A stretch of DNA of 11,240 bases. It comes from an uncultured Clostridia bacterium. Lineage in GTDB: Bacteria; Bacillota; Clostridia; Oscillospirales; Ruminococcaceae. The first letter of the stretch is position 1. Every line of letters starts with the position of its first letter. The notes under the pieces are model-generated. The model was given only the letters and a program-made list of their open reading frames with translations, was not told the DNA's origin and searched no databases. The stretch covers positions 1 through 11,240 of the forward strand of contig CAMEQX010000016.1 in assembly GCA_945933905.1 (NCBI GenBank), in the 5' to 3' direction. A program made the translations under genes and the position numbers. Shown piece by piece: positions 1-7,800 of this stretch.

Positions 1-2
1 CT

Positions 3-305
3 GAGGCTGTCGAGGACGCGTTCCGCTATGGAAAGCTTGTTCTCGCGACAACAACCTACAATGCCGACGCTTTCCCGACAATGCGTGAATTCATCGCGCA
101 CCTTGTTGAGAGAAACTACCAGAACCGTCTTATCGGTATCATCGAGAACGGCTCGTGGGCACCGAACGCGGCAAAGGTTATCAAGAAGCTGTTCGAGAAC
201 TCCAAGAACATCACGTTCACCGAAACCACCGTTACGCTGAAATCCGCGCTCGCTCCCGAGAATGACGCGCAGCTTGACGCGCTTGTAAAAGAGCTTATGC
301 AGTAA
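3..305 (+). CDS. Flavodiiron protein, FprA family (3' end only)
   Basis: This is the last 100 residues of an A-type flavoprotein; the N-terminal metallo-beta-lactamase-like diiron domain lies off the left edge. What is visible is the C-terminal half of the flavodoxin domain, which binds FMN. The segment KLVLATTTYNADAFPTM followed by LIGIIENGSWAPNAAKVI is very typical of FprA/flavodiiron proteins of anaerobic Clostridia. The whole protein in this family is about 390-400 aa. These cytoplasmic enzymes reduce O2 to water (or NO to N2O) using electrons from rubredoxin or reduced flavoprotein, and so protect anaerobes from oxygen. The reading frame is open from base 3, ends in TAA and is followed at once by a strong terminator, so it ends its own transcription unit and is not part of the pyr operon. 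The family call is firm; the physiological substrate (O2 or NO) cannot be told from this part. Confidence 0.88.
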   Translation, partial: EAVEDAFRYGKLVLATTTYNADAFPTMREFIAHLVERNYQNRLIGIIENGSWAPNAAKVIKKLFENSKNITFTETTVTLKSALAPENDAQLDALVKELMQ

Positions 306-311
306 TTATCC

Positions 312-340
312 GAAAACCCGAGTTTTGCGCTCGGGTTTTC
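312..340 (+). terminator. Intrinsic terminator after the flavodiiron gene
   Basis: An 11-bp perfect stem pairs GAAAACCCGAG (312-322) with CTCGGGTTTTC (330-340) around a 7-nt loop. The 3' arm supplies the T-rich tract and the 5' arm an A-run, so the hairpin may also act on the opposite strand. It starts 6 nt after the flavodiiron stop codon. It should end most transcription before the next gene, whose start codon lies only 19 nt downstream. Confidence 0.88.
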
Positions 341-359
341 CTCAACTTGAGGTGAAAAA

Positions 360-749
360 GTGGACGAGAAAACCGGCGAGAAGCTTGCGGGATATCGAAA
401 GAAATCCTTCGCGCTTTGTTATAACGGCGGGGAAATATGGTTTGAGCATCTTGACGGGATTTTCGGATTCGAGGAACTTGTGACGGAAAAGCTCAGCTGT
501 GACGTAGAGCTTTTCACAAAGCCCTCTGCTCCCGCGTATGTTTGTTTTGTTTTTGACGAAACCGAGGTTACCGAGAAAATCATTGAAGCGGTGAAAATCG
601 CGGTTTGCGGGAAGCGTTTTTTGAAAATCGCGTTTGTCGGTCTTGACAGGAAAACCGCGCGGAAATTCAAGAAAGAGTTGTCGGGAAACGGGTTTGAGGT
701 GAACTTTTTAGGCGGGCTCGAGGACGCGAAGGAGTGGCTTTTGGGCTAG
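360..749 (+). CDS. Small conserved-looking protein, possibly STAS/SpoIIAA-like
   Basis: This gene encodes 129 aa and starts at GTG. The start is supported by the GAGGTG ribosome binding site at 349-354, 5 nt upstream. I do not recognise the family with certainty. The protein is soluble, with no signal peptide or membrane segment. Its layout alternates strands and helices: a strand with an acidic turn (about residues 17-35), a hydrophobic strand AYVCFVFDET (about 59-68), a long helix, a strand FLKIAFVGLD (about 87-96), a basic helix, a strand FEVNFLGG and a final helix EDAKEWLL. That order, ending in a strand reading 'V-G-D/x-R-K' and a last 'A-W-L' helix, resembles the small stand-alone STAS/SEC14 (SpoIIAA-like) proteins. 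This is inference from pattern only. It sits between a terminator and the pyr promoter, and no clear promoter of its own is visible, so it may depend on read-through from the flavodiiron gene. Base composition and codon use match its neighbours, which supports a real gene. Confidence 0.78.
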   Translation: MDEKTGEKLAGYRKKSFALCYNGGEIWFEHLDGIFGFEELVTEKLSCDVELFTKPSAPAYVCFVFDETEVTEKIIEAVKIAVCGKRFLKIAFVGLDRKTARKFKKELSGNGFEVNFLGGLEDAKEWLLG

Positions 750-790
750 CGGGAGAAGAGAAAAAATTTGCTGAAAATGCGGTTTCCCCC

Positions 791-819
791 TTGACAAAAT
801 GTCGTTTTTCTATTATAAT
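791..819 (+). promoter_or_regulatory. Sigma-A promoter of the pyr operon
   Basis: A perfect TTGACA (-35, 791-796) and a perfect TATAAT (-10, 814-819) are separated by an ideal 17-bp spacer. Transcription should start at about 825-828, giving a leader of about 160 nt before pyrR. A promoter this strong combined with a leader terminator fits an operon controlled by attenuation rather than by initiation. Confidence 0.93.
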
Positions 820-832
820 GTATAGAGATACG

Positions 833-882
833 AAATCAGCGGCTTTTAAGTCGGTGCGGCGACGCCGACAAGGTTTGGATTT
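833..882 (+). promoter_or_regulatory. PyrR-binding anti-antiterminator hairpin (pyr leader)
   Basis: The upper stem pairs 850-856 (GTCGGTG) with 863-869 (CGCCGAC), closing on the hexaloop CGGCGA at 857-862. This loop fits the CNGNGA consensus of PyrR binding loops. The U-G wobble expected at the second pair below the loop is present (855 with 864), with an R-Y pair below it. Two unpaired purines (A848, A849) lie on the 5' side below the upper stem, as in the purine-rich internal bulge of known sites. A lower stem can form from 846-847 with 870-871, and further out AAATC 833-837 with GATTT 878-882. PyrR bound to UMP/UTP should stabilise this hairpin and so favour termination at 935-957. One difference from the Bacillus consensus is that the pair closing the loop is G-C rather than C-G. 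Confidence 0.8.
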
Positions 883-889
883 TGTGATA

Positions 890-917
890 ATTCCGCGCGT
901 TTTTGCGCGTTTGGAAT
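890..917 (+). other. Second leader hairpin between PyrR site and terminator
   Basis: ATTCC (890-894) pairs with GGAAT (913-917). Inside it, GCGCG (895-899) pairs with CGCGT (906-910) around the short loop 900-905, with bulged T911-T912. It lies between the PyrR-binding hairpin and the terminator. It has no T-tract of the usual type, so it is not a second terminator. It may keep the leader folded in the terminating state, or its CCGCG (893-897) may pair with the terminator 3' arm (946-950) as part of an antiterminator. The hairpin is visible in the sequence; its role is inferred. Confidence 0.5.
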
Positions 918-934
918 AAATCGAGCCTTTATTG

Positions 935-957
935 CCGCGTTTATACGCGGTTTTTTT
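935..957 (+). terminator. Attenuator terminator of the pyr leader
   Basis: A 6-bp GC-rich stem, CCGCGT (935-940) with ACGCGG (945-950), has the tetraloop TTAT and is followed by seven T residues (951-957). It ends 27 nt before the pyrR start. The PyrR-loop segment 856-860 (GCGGC) is the exact complement of 934-938 (GCCGC), and pairing can extend with A-T and G-T pairs to about 853-862 with 932-941. Forming that antiterminator would disrupt both the PyrR hairpin and this terminator, which is the switch expected of PyrR attenuation. Low UMP would then give read-through and high UMP termination. Confidence 0.88.
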
Positions 958-970
958 GTGGAATTTTTTG

Positions 971-975
971 GGAGG
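971..975 (+). promoter_or_regulatory. Ribosome binding site that fixes the pyrR start
   Basis: GGAGG lies 9 nt before the GTG at 985. It decides against the in-frame upstream GTG at 958, which lies in the T-tract of the attenuator terminator and has no Shine-Dalgarno sequence. Confidence 0.85.
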
Positions 976-984
976 AGTGCGCGA

Positions 985-1542
985 GTGGAGGAACTTGCCG
1001 TAAAAGCGGAAATTCTTGATGAAAACGCCGTTTCGCGTGCGATAACACGGATTTCCTTTGAGATAATCGAGCGCAGCAAGGGCGCGGATAATCTGTGTTT
1101 AATCGGGATTTATTCGCGGGGCGCGGTGCTTGCGAAGCGGATTGCCGCGAAGATTGCCGAAAACGAGGGGAGAGAAATCCCCACGGGGCTGCTTGATATA
1201 ACGCCGTTTCGCGATGATGAGCGCAGGCGCGGCGAAAATGACGCAAGCAGGATTGATTTTGACATCACGGGAAAGCACGTTGTGATAATCGACGACGTGA
1301 TTTTCACGGGGCGCTCGGCGAGAGCGGCAATGGACGCGCTTGTGTCACGCGGCAGACCGAAGGTGATACAGCTTGCCGTGCTGATTGACAGAGGTCACCG
1401 AGAGCTGCCGATAAGAGCGGACTATATCGGGAAAAATCTTCCGACTTCTCACAGCGAGAAGGTTCGGGTTATGGTTAAAGAAATTGACGGAGCGGACAAG
1501 GTTGTAATTTGCGAGGCTGCCGAAAACGGCGCTTCGGGTTGA
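985..1542 (+). CDS. pyrR: Bifunctional pyr operon regulator / uracil phosphoribosyltransferase PyrR
   Basis: PyrR binds the pyr leader RNA when UMP or UTP is bound and so promotes early termination. Many members also make UMP from uracil and PRPP. From the GTG at 985 the protein has 185 aa, close to the usual 180 or so. Family signatures are LDENAVSRAITRISFEII near the N-terminus, LLDITPFRDD (about 69-78), the PRPP-binding motif VVIIDDVIFTGRS (99-111), and the PyrR-specific stretch LIDRGHRELPIRADYIG (133-149). The basic residues around ERRRG (79-83) and RGHREL lie where PyrR contacts RNA in known members. The gene is the first of the operon and sits directly behind its own target attenuator, so it should be autoregulated. 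Pyrimidine control of the operon is expected from the leader structure. pyrC begins 14 nt after its stop. Confidence 0.96.
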   Translation: MEELAVKAEILDENAVSRAITRISFEIIERSKGADNLCLIGIYSRGAVLAKRIAAKIAENEGREIPTGLLDITPFRDDERRRGENDASRIDFDITGKHVVIIDDVIFTGRSARAAMDALVSRGRPKVIQLAVLIDRGHRELPIRADYIGKNLPTSHSEKVRVMVKEIDGADKVVICEAAENGASG

Positions 1543-1556
1543 AGATAGGAGAAGAT

Positions 1557-2828
1557 ATGAGGCTTTTGCTGAAAAACGGATATGTTGTGGACAGCGCGAA
1601 CGGTTTTGAGGGAACGGCGGATATTCTCGCGGAGGACGGAGTTATCGTAAAATGCGCGCCGACTATCGCGGAAAACGCAGACGAGGTTATCGACTGCACG
1701 GGGCTTGCGGTAATTCCGGGAATTTGCGATATGCACGTTCACCTGCGCGACCCCGGTCAAACGCACAAGGAGGACATCATCACGGGCGGAAACGCTGCTG
1801 TGGCGGGCGGAGTAACGGCGGTTGCTTGTATGCCGAACACAACGCCTGTTGTGGATAACGCAGAAACCGAGAAATATATTCTCGAAAAGGCGAAGCAGTC
1901 GAAGGTGAAGGTTTATCCCGTGGGCTGCATAACAAAAGGTCTGAAGGGCGACGAGCTGTGCGATTTCGAGGAGCTGAGGAAAGCGGGCTGCGTGGCGGTT
2001 TCCGATGACGGAAAGCCCGTGAAGAACGCGAAAATTATGGCTCAGGCACTTGTCAAGGCGCACTACGCGGGGCTGAAAGTGATTTCACACTGCGAGGACC
2101 AAGACGTTGTCGCGGGCGGAATTATCAACAGCGGCAAGGTTTCAAAGGAGCTCGGCGTTAAGGGAATGCACCGAATTTCCGAGGATATTTCGACAGCGCG
2201 CGAAATCGTGCTTGCGGGGGACTTGGAGATGCCTATTCACATCGCGCACGTTTCCACGGCGACAAGTATGCTGCTGCTGAGAGTGGCGGCGCGGTATGGG
2301 GTTATGGTGACTTCGGAAACCTGTCCGCACTATTTCTCGATGACCGATGAAAAGCTGCTTTCGCGCGACGCGGATTATCGAATGAACCCGCCGCTTCGCA
2401 CAATGGAAGACGTTGAGGCGATAACCGAGGGCGTCTGCGACGGCACGATTGACTGTATCGTCACCGACCACGCGCCTCATTCCGCCGAGGAAAAAGCCGA
2501 TTTTGAGAAAGCACCGAACGGTGTTGTCGGGCTGGAAACCTTGCTTGCGGTGACGCTCACGCAGCTTTATCACACGGGAAAGCTCCCGCTCTCGAAGATT
2601 GTAAGGCTGATGTGCGTAAATCCGCGCAAAATCCTTAACATTCCCGGCGGCAATTTCAGCGAGGGTGAGCCCGCGGATATCGCGATTGTCGATTTGAACG
2701 AGGAGTGGACGGTTGACCCCGAGAAGCTCCACGGCAAATCAAAGAACACCTGTTTCAAGGGTATGACGCTCAAAGGCAGAGTAAAAAAGACCATCTTAGA
2801 CGGAAAAATCGTCTATGAAGATAAGTAA
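1557..2828 (+). CDS. pyrC: Dihydroorotase, class I
   Basis: The enzyme reversibly closes N-carbamoyl-L-aspartate to L-dihydroorotate, the third step of UMP synthesis, in the cytoplasm. From the ATG at 1557 (AGGAG at 1547-1551) it has 423 aa, normal for the class I amidohydrolase type of Gram-positive bacteria. An in-frame ATG at 1509 lies inside pyrR and has no ribosome binding site. Zinc-binding residues are visible: DMHVHLRDPG (58-67, His60 and His62), Asp150/151 in VSDDGKPV, His178 in SHCED, His231 in HIAHVSTA and the catalytic Asp304 in VTDHAPHS. The substrate loop CMPNTTPVVD (91-100) is also present. The zinc-site spacing matches the Bacillus enzyme as I recall it. Dihydroorotase needs carbamoyl aspartate from aspartate transcarbamoylase, whose gene is not in this window. 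The gene is in tandem with pyrR and pyrF. Confidence 0.97.
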   Translation: MRLLLKNGYVVDSANGFEGTADILAEDGVIVKCAPTIAENADEVIDCTGLAVIPGICDMHVHLRDPGQTHKEDIITGGNAAVAGGVTAVACMPNTTPVVDNAETEKYILEKAKQSKVKVYPVGCITKGLKGDELCDFEELRKAGCVAVSDDGKPVKNAKIMAQALVKAHYAGLKVISHCEDQDVVAGGIINSGKVSKELGVKGMHRISEDISTAREIVLAGDLEMPIHIAHVSTATSMLLLRVAARYGVMVTSETCPHYFSMTDEKLLSRDADYRMNPPLRTMEDVEAITEGVCDGTIDCIVTDHAPHSAEEKADFEKAPNGVVGLETLLAVTLTQLYHTGKLPLSKIVRLMCVNPRKILNIPGGNFSEGEPADIAIVDLNEEWTVDPEKLHGKSKNTCFKGMTLKGRVKKTILDGKIVYEDK

Positions 2829-2840
2829 GGAGAAGAAATT

Positions 2841-3776
2841 ATGTCACTTGACCGCTTGATTGAGAAAATCGAACAAATGCAAAACCCCACCGTTGCGGGA
2901 CTTGATCCGAAGCTGGATTACGTCCCCGAGTACATCAGAAAGCGCTGCTTTGAAAAGTACGGCGAAACGCTCAAAGGCGCAGCAAAGGCGCTGCTCGAGT
3001 TCAACAAAGGGCTGATTGACGCGCTTTATGACATCGTTCCCGCGGTTAAACCGCAGGCGGCTTATTACGAAATGTACGGCGCAGCGGGAATGAAAACGCT
3101 CTACAAAACGCAGGAATACGCGCGCTCAAAGGGAATGTACGTTATCACGGACGGCAAGCGCAACGATATCGGCACGACAATGGAAGCGTATGCGGCGGCG
3201 CATCTCGGCAAAGTCAAGGTTGGTTCAACCGAGATTGAGCCGTTTCTGGGCGACGCGCTCACGGTTAACGGTTATCTTGGAAGTGACGGAATAAAGCCGC
3301 TTTTGAAGATTTGCTCGGAGAATGACAAGGGAATTTTCGTTCTCGTAAAAACGTCAAATCCCTCGAGCGGCGAGCTTCAGGACAGACTGATTGACGGCGA
3401 GCCGATTTATGAGGTTATGGGAAAAATGTGCGAGAAGTGGGGCGAGGAGCTTCCGGGAGTTTACGGTTACAGCGGCGTGGGAGCGGTTGTCGGAGCTACA
3501 TATCCCGAGCAGATAAAGACCTTGCGCGCGCTTTTGCCGAGAACGTTCTTCCTTATCCCCGGCTATGGCGCTCAGGGCGCGACTGCTGCGGATATCGCGG
3601 GCGCGTTCGACAAAAACGGCTTGGGCGGCATAGTAAACAGCTCCAGAGGAATTATGTGTGCTTATCAGAAACAGAGAGTCAGCGAGCACGAATTCGCTGA
3701 AGCAGCGCGCAGAGAAGCAATCCGTATGCGCGATGAAATTATGGCGCAGGTGGGAAAAATCGTTATTAACGGTTAA
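2841..3776 (+). CDS. pyrF: Orotidine 5'-phosphate decarboxylase, long (type 2) form
   Basis: PyrF removes CO2 from OMP to give UMP, the last step of the pathway. The protein has 311 aa, against about 230-240 for the short form in Bacillus. It has the features of the long group 2 family: NPTVAGLDPKLDYVPEYI near the N-terminus, the active-site segment VITDGKRNDIGTT (101-113) with the catalytic Lys106 and Asp109, VLVKTSNPSSGELQD (167-181), GAVVGATYPEQ (214-224), IPGYGAQGAT (239-248) and the phosphate-binding NSSRGIMCAY (266-275). The start is set by AAGGAG at 2827-2832, which overlaps the pyrC stop codon, with the ATG 8 nt further on. It lies third in the operon, before carA, whereas in Bacillus it comes near the end. 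Confidence 0.96.
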   Translation: MSLDRLIEKIEQMQNPTVAGLDPKLDYVPEYIRKRCFEKYGETLKGAAKALLEFNKGLIDALYDIVPAVKPQAAYYEMYGAAGMKTLYKTQEYARSKGMYVITDGKRNDIGTTMEAYAAAHLGKVKVGSTEIEPFLGDALTVNGYLGSDGIKPLLKICSENDKGIFVLVKTSNPSSGELQDRLIDGEPIYEVMGKMCEKWGEELPGVYGYSGVGAVVGATYPEQIKTLRALLPRTFFLIPGYGAQGATAADIAGAFDKNGLGGIVNSSRGIMCAYQKQRVSEHEFAEAARREAIRMRDEIMAQVGKIVING

Positions 3777-3787
3777 GGAGCAAAAAA

Positions 3788-4879
3788 ATGAGATTTGAGA
3801 ACAAAAAGAAAGCGAGCTTGGTTTTGGCGGACGGAACGGTTTTCGAGGGGAAATCGTTCGGCGCTGAGGGAAAGGTGCTGGGTGAAATTGTGTTCACCAC
3901 GGCGATGACGGGCTATCAGGAAACGCTCACCGACCCGTCCTACTGCGGACAGATTATCACGCAGACTTTTCCCCTTATCGGAAACTACGGCGTAAACAAA
4001 ATCGACCCCGAGAGCAACGGGAGCGTGGTTTCGGGATATATTGTCCGTGAATACTGCGATTTTCCGTCAAATTTTCGCTGCGAGGACAACCTGAATGATT
4101 ATATAAAATCGCACGGAATTGTCGGGATTTATGACATCGACACGAGAAAATTGACGAGAATTATCCGCGAATTCGGCGTTATGAACGGCGCGATTGTCTG
4201 CGGGGATTTCGACAAAAACGCGCTTCTTGAAGAAATCAGAAATTACAAGGAAGAGCCGCCCGTGCCGAAAGTAAGCGTTAAGGAGAAGCAGACCTTTACT
4301 GCGGAAAACGCGAAATATAACGTGGTTTTGATTGACTACGGCTACAAATTCAACATCAGACGCGAGCTGATAAAGCGCGGGTGCAACGTCACGGTTGTTC
4401 CGCACGACACCTCTGCCGAGGAGATAAAAGCGCTCAATCCCGACGGAATTATGCTTTCAAACGGCCCCGGCGACCCGCAGCAAAATCCCGTTTCGATAAA
4501 CACGCTGCGTGAGCTTATTCCCGCGCAGATTGCCACGTTCGGCATTTGTCTGGGACATCAGCTTCTTGCGCTTGCAAACGGCGCTTCCACAACCAAGATG
4601 AAGTACGGTCACCGCGGCGGAAATCAGCCCGTCAAGGATTTGGCGATTGACCGCACGTTTATCACGTCGCAAAACCACGGCTATGCGGTTGTGGCAGAAA
4701 CGCTTCCCGAAGCGACGGGCGAAATCAGCCACATCAACAACAACGACGGCACTTGTGAAGGAATTCGCTATAAAAACGCGCCTGCTTTCACGGTTCAGTT
4801 TCACCCCGAAGCGTGCGGCGGCCCGCACGACACATCGTATTTGTTCGATGAGTTTATTAAGCTGATGGAGGGTAAATGA
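3788..4879 (+). CDS. carA: Carbamoyl-phosphate synthase small (glutaminase) subunit
   Basis: CarA hydrolyses glutamine and passes ammonia through a tunnel to CarB, which makes carbamoyl phosphate. The protein has 363 aa, the normal length. The N-terminal CarA domain shows TTAMTGYQETLTDPSY (37-52) and FPLIGNYG (61-68). The class I glutamine amidotransferase domain from about residue 177 has SNGPGDP (224-230), the nucleophile Cys254 in GICLGHQ, and the His339/Glu341 pair in QFHPEA. All catalytic residues are present. AAGGAG at 3775-3780 overlaps the pyrF stop. carB starts 1 nt after the carA stop, so the two subunits are translationally coupled. Location in the PyrR operon indicates the pyrimidine-controlled synthase, although its product may also serve arginine synthesis. 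Confidence 0.97.
   Translation: MRFENKKKASLVLADGTVFEGKSFGAEGKVLGEIVFTTAMTGYQETLTDPSYCGQIITQTFPLIGNYGVNKIDPESNGSVVSGYIVREYCDFPSNFRCEDNLNDYIKSHGIVGIYDIDTRKLTRIIREFGVMNGAIVCGDFDKNALLEEIRNYKEEPPVPKVSVKEKQTFTAENAKYNVVLIDYGYKFNIRRELIKRGCNVTVVPHDTSAEEIKALNPDGIMLSNGPGDPQQNPVSINTLRELIPAQIATFGICLGHQLLALANGASTTKMKYGHRGGNQPVKDLAIDRTFITSQNHGYAVVAETLPEATGEISHINNNDGTCEGIRYKNAPAFTVQFHPEACGGPHDTSYLFDEFIKLMEGK
4867..4872 (+). promoter_or_regulatory. carB ribosome binding site within the end of carA
   Basis: GGAGGG lies 8 nt before the carB ATG and is embedded in the last codons of carA. This couples translation of the two subunits, which are needed in equal amounts. Confidence 0.75.
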
Positions 4880-4880
4880 T

Positions 4881-7800
4881 ATGCCGTTGAGAAGTGATAT
4901 AAAAAAGGTTCTTGTAATCGGCTCGGGACCTATCGTAATCGGACAGGCAGCCGAATTTGACTATGCGGGAACGCAGGCTTGCCGCGCGCTCAAGGCGGAG
5001 GGACTCGAGGTTGTTCTGATAAACTCGAACCCCGCGACAATTATGACCGACAAGCACATGGCGGACAAAATCTACATCGAGCCGCTCACGCTTGATGTGG
5101 TGAAGCGTGTAATCGAGATAGAAAAGCCTGACAGCGTGCTTTCAAATCTCGGCGGACAGACCGCGCTCACGCTTTCTATGCAGCTCGCCGAGAGCGGATT
5201 TCTCGCGGAGCACGGTGTAAAGCTGCTCGGTTCAAATCCCGAAACAATCCACAAAGCCGAGGACAGACAGGCGTTTAAGGACACGATGGAGGAAATCGGA
5301 CAGCCTTGTATTCCGTCAAAGGTTGTGGAAACGCTTGAAGACGCTATGGATTTCGCGGAGGAAATCGGTTATCCCGTAATCGTCCGCCCCGCGTTCACTC
5401 TCGGAGGCACGGGCGGCGGTATCGCCCAAACCCGCGAGGAACTCCACGAAATCGCGACAAACGGTCTGCGCCTTTCACCGATAACGCAAATTCTCGTTGA
5501 AAAGTGCATTTCGGGCTGGAAGGAAATCGAGTTTGAGGTTATCCGCGACAGCAAAAACAACGTCATCACGGTCTGCTCGATGGAGAACTTTGACCCTGTC
5601 GGCGTTCACACTGGCGACTCGATTGTCGTAGCTCCCGCGGTAACGCTTGCCGATAAGGAATATCAAATGCTGAGAACCGCGGCACTCGATATCATTCAGG
5701 CGCTGAAGGTCGAGGGCGGCTGCAACTGTCAGTTTGCGCTGAAACCCGACAGTTTTGAGTACGCGGTTATCGAGGTTAACCCGCGTGTTTCGCGCTCATC
5801 TGCACTCGCGTCAAAGGCGACCGGCTACCCGATAGCAAAGGTTGCCGCGAGAATTGCCGTGGGCTACACGCTTGATGAAATCGTAAATCAGGTTACGGGA
5901 AAAACCTACGCAGCATTTGAGCCCGCGCTCGACTATCTTGTGGTAAAATTCCCGAAATGGCCGTTCGACAAATTCGTTTACGCGAAGAAAACGCTCGGTA
6001 CGCAGATGAAGGCGACCGGCGAAATTATGGCGATTGCGCCGAGTTTTGAAGCGGGAATGATGAAAGCGGTGCGCTCGATTGAGCTTGGAATGGACACGCT
6101 CACAAAGCGCGATTTCACGGAGCTTTCCGATGAACAGGTTGAGAAGAAGCTCTATGACGTGGATGTTGACCGCTCGTTCTGCGTTTTCGAGGCACTGAAG
6201 CGCGGAATTTCCATCGACAGAATTCACGAAATCACCAAGATTGACAAGTGGTTTATCGCGAAGCTCAACAATCTTGTCGCGCTTGAAAAGTGGCTTGCCG
6301 AGGGTGAGCCCACGGTTGAGCAATACGAAACAGCGAAGAAATATTGCTATCTCGACAGCACGATTGAGCGGATTTCGGGACAGAAATGCCCCGCGAAAAA
6401 GCTTGCGGTTTATAAAATGGTTGACACCTGCGCAGCTGAATTTTCCGCAGAAACGCCTTATTTCTACAACGATTTTGACGACGAGAACGAGGCTGCGGAG
6501 TTCATCGAGCAGCACCCTTCCGACAAGAAAAAGGTTATCGTTTTCGGCTCGGGACCTATTCGCATAGGACAGGGAATTGAGTTCGATTATTGCTCGGTTC
6601 ATTGCGTGTGGACGCTGAAAGAAGAGGGCTGCGAGGCGATTATCTGCAACAACAACCCCGAAACCGTTTCCACGGACTTTGACACGGGCACGCGCCTTTA
6701 CTTCGACCCGCTCACGAGAGAGGACGTTGAGGCGCTTATCGCGACCGAAAAACCGTATGGCTGCGTTGTTCAGTTCGGCGGACAGACCGCGATTAAGCTC
6801 ACGAAACACCTCACGGAAATGGGTGTTCGCATTCTCGGAACGCAGGCTGCGGATATTGACGCGGCGGAGGACAGAGAGCTGTTTGACGAGCTGCTTGAAA
6901 AGTGCAACATTCCTCGTCCGAAGGGCGAAACCGTCTTCACAGAGGAAGAAGCGCTCAAAGCGGCAAACGAGCTCGGTTATCCCGTTTTGCTGCGCCCCTC
7001 TTACGTTCTCGGCGGTCAGAATATGATTATCGCGCACGCCGACTCCGATGTTTCGGAATATATGAAGATAATCACCGCTCACGAGCTGGAAAATCCCGTT
7101 CTTATCGACAAATATATGATGGGAACGGAGGTTGAGGTTGACGCGATTTGTGACGGCGAGGATTTCGTAATCCCCGGTATTATGGAGCACGTTGAGCGCG
7201 CAGGAATTCACTCGGGCGACTCGATTTCGATTTACCCCTGCCAGAACCTCTCGGCGCACATCAAAAAGGTTATCGTGGATTACACAGAAAAGCTCGCGAA
7301 AGCACTCCACGTTATCGGTCTTGTAAACATTCAGTACGTTGTGTATAACCACGAGGTTTACGTTATTGAGGTGAACCCGCGTTCATCGAGAACCGTGCCT
7401 TACATCAGCAAGGTTACTGGAGTTCCTATGGTTGACCTCGCGACAAAAATCATTCTCGGCAAAAAGCTCAAGGATATGGGCTACAAGAGCGGACTTTACC
7501 GCGAAGCCGATTATATCGCGGTTAAGGTGCCCGTGTTCAGCTTTGAGAAGCTCCACGATGTTGACAATCAGCTCGGTCCCGAGATGAAGTCAACGGGCGA
7601 GTGCCTCGGCATTGCGAGAACGTTCGGCGACGCGCTCTACAAGGGACTTATGGCGGCGGGCTACAAGTTCACTCACCCCGCTGACGGTCCTAACCCGAAC
7701 TCCAAGGACGGAAGCTACGGCGTGCTTATTTCCGTCCGCGACAGCGACAAAAACGAGATTATCGAGATTGCTTCGCGCTTTGAGGAGCTTGGCTTCAAGA

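Noticed and set aside
274..301. Possible promoter TTGACG-16 bp-TATGCA for the small gene at 360
   Set aside because: The -10 is only a 4/6 match, the spacer is short and the start would fall immediately before the terminator hairpin. It is too weak to claim.
734..919. Open frame of 61 codons spanning the pyr promoter and leader
   Set aside because: It covers the promoter and the PyrR-binding hairpin, has no ribosome binding site and its product has no family features. PyrR attenuation does not need a leader peptide.
958..984. Upstream GTG at 958 as the pyrR start
   Set aside because: It falls in the T-tract of the attenuator terminator and has no ribosome binding site. The GTG at 985 has GGAGG at 971-975 and gives the normal PyrR N-terminus.
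1509..1556. ATG at 1509 as the pyrC start
   Set aside because: It lies within pyrR and lacks a ribosome binding site. The ATG at 1557 has AGGAG at the proper distance and gives the expected dihydroorotase N-terminus.
5811..7352. Long antisense open frame of 513 codons opposite carB
   Set aside because: It lies wholly within carB, which is a full-length, motif-complete gene. The antisense translation is rich in Arg, Asn and Val with no recognisable motif, as expected for the reverse complement of GC-biased coding DNA.
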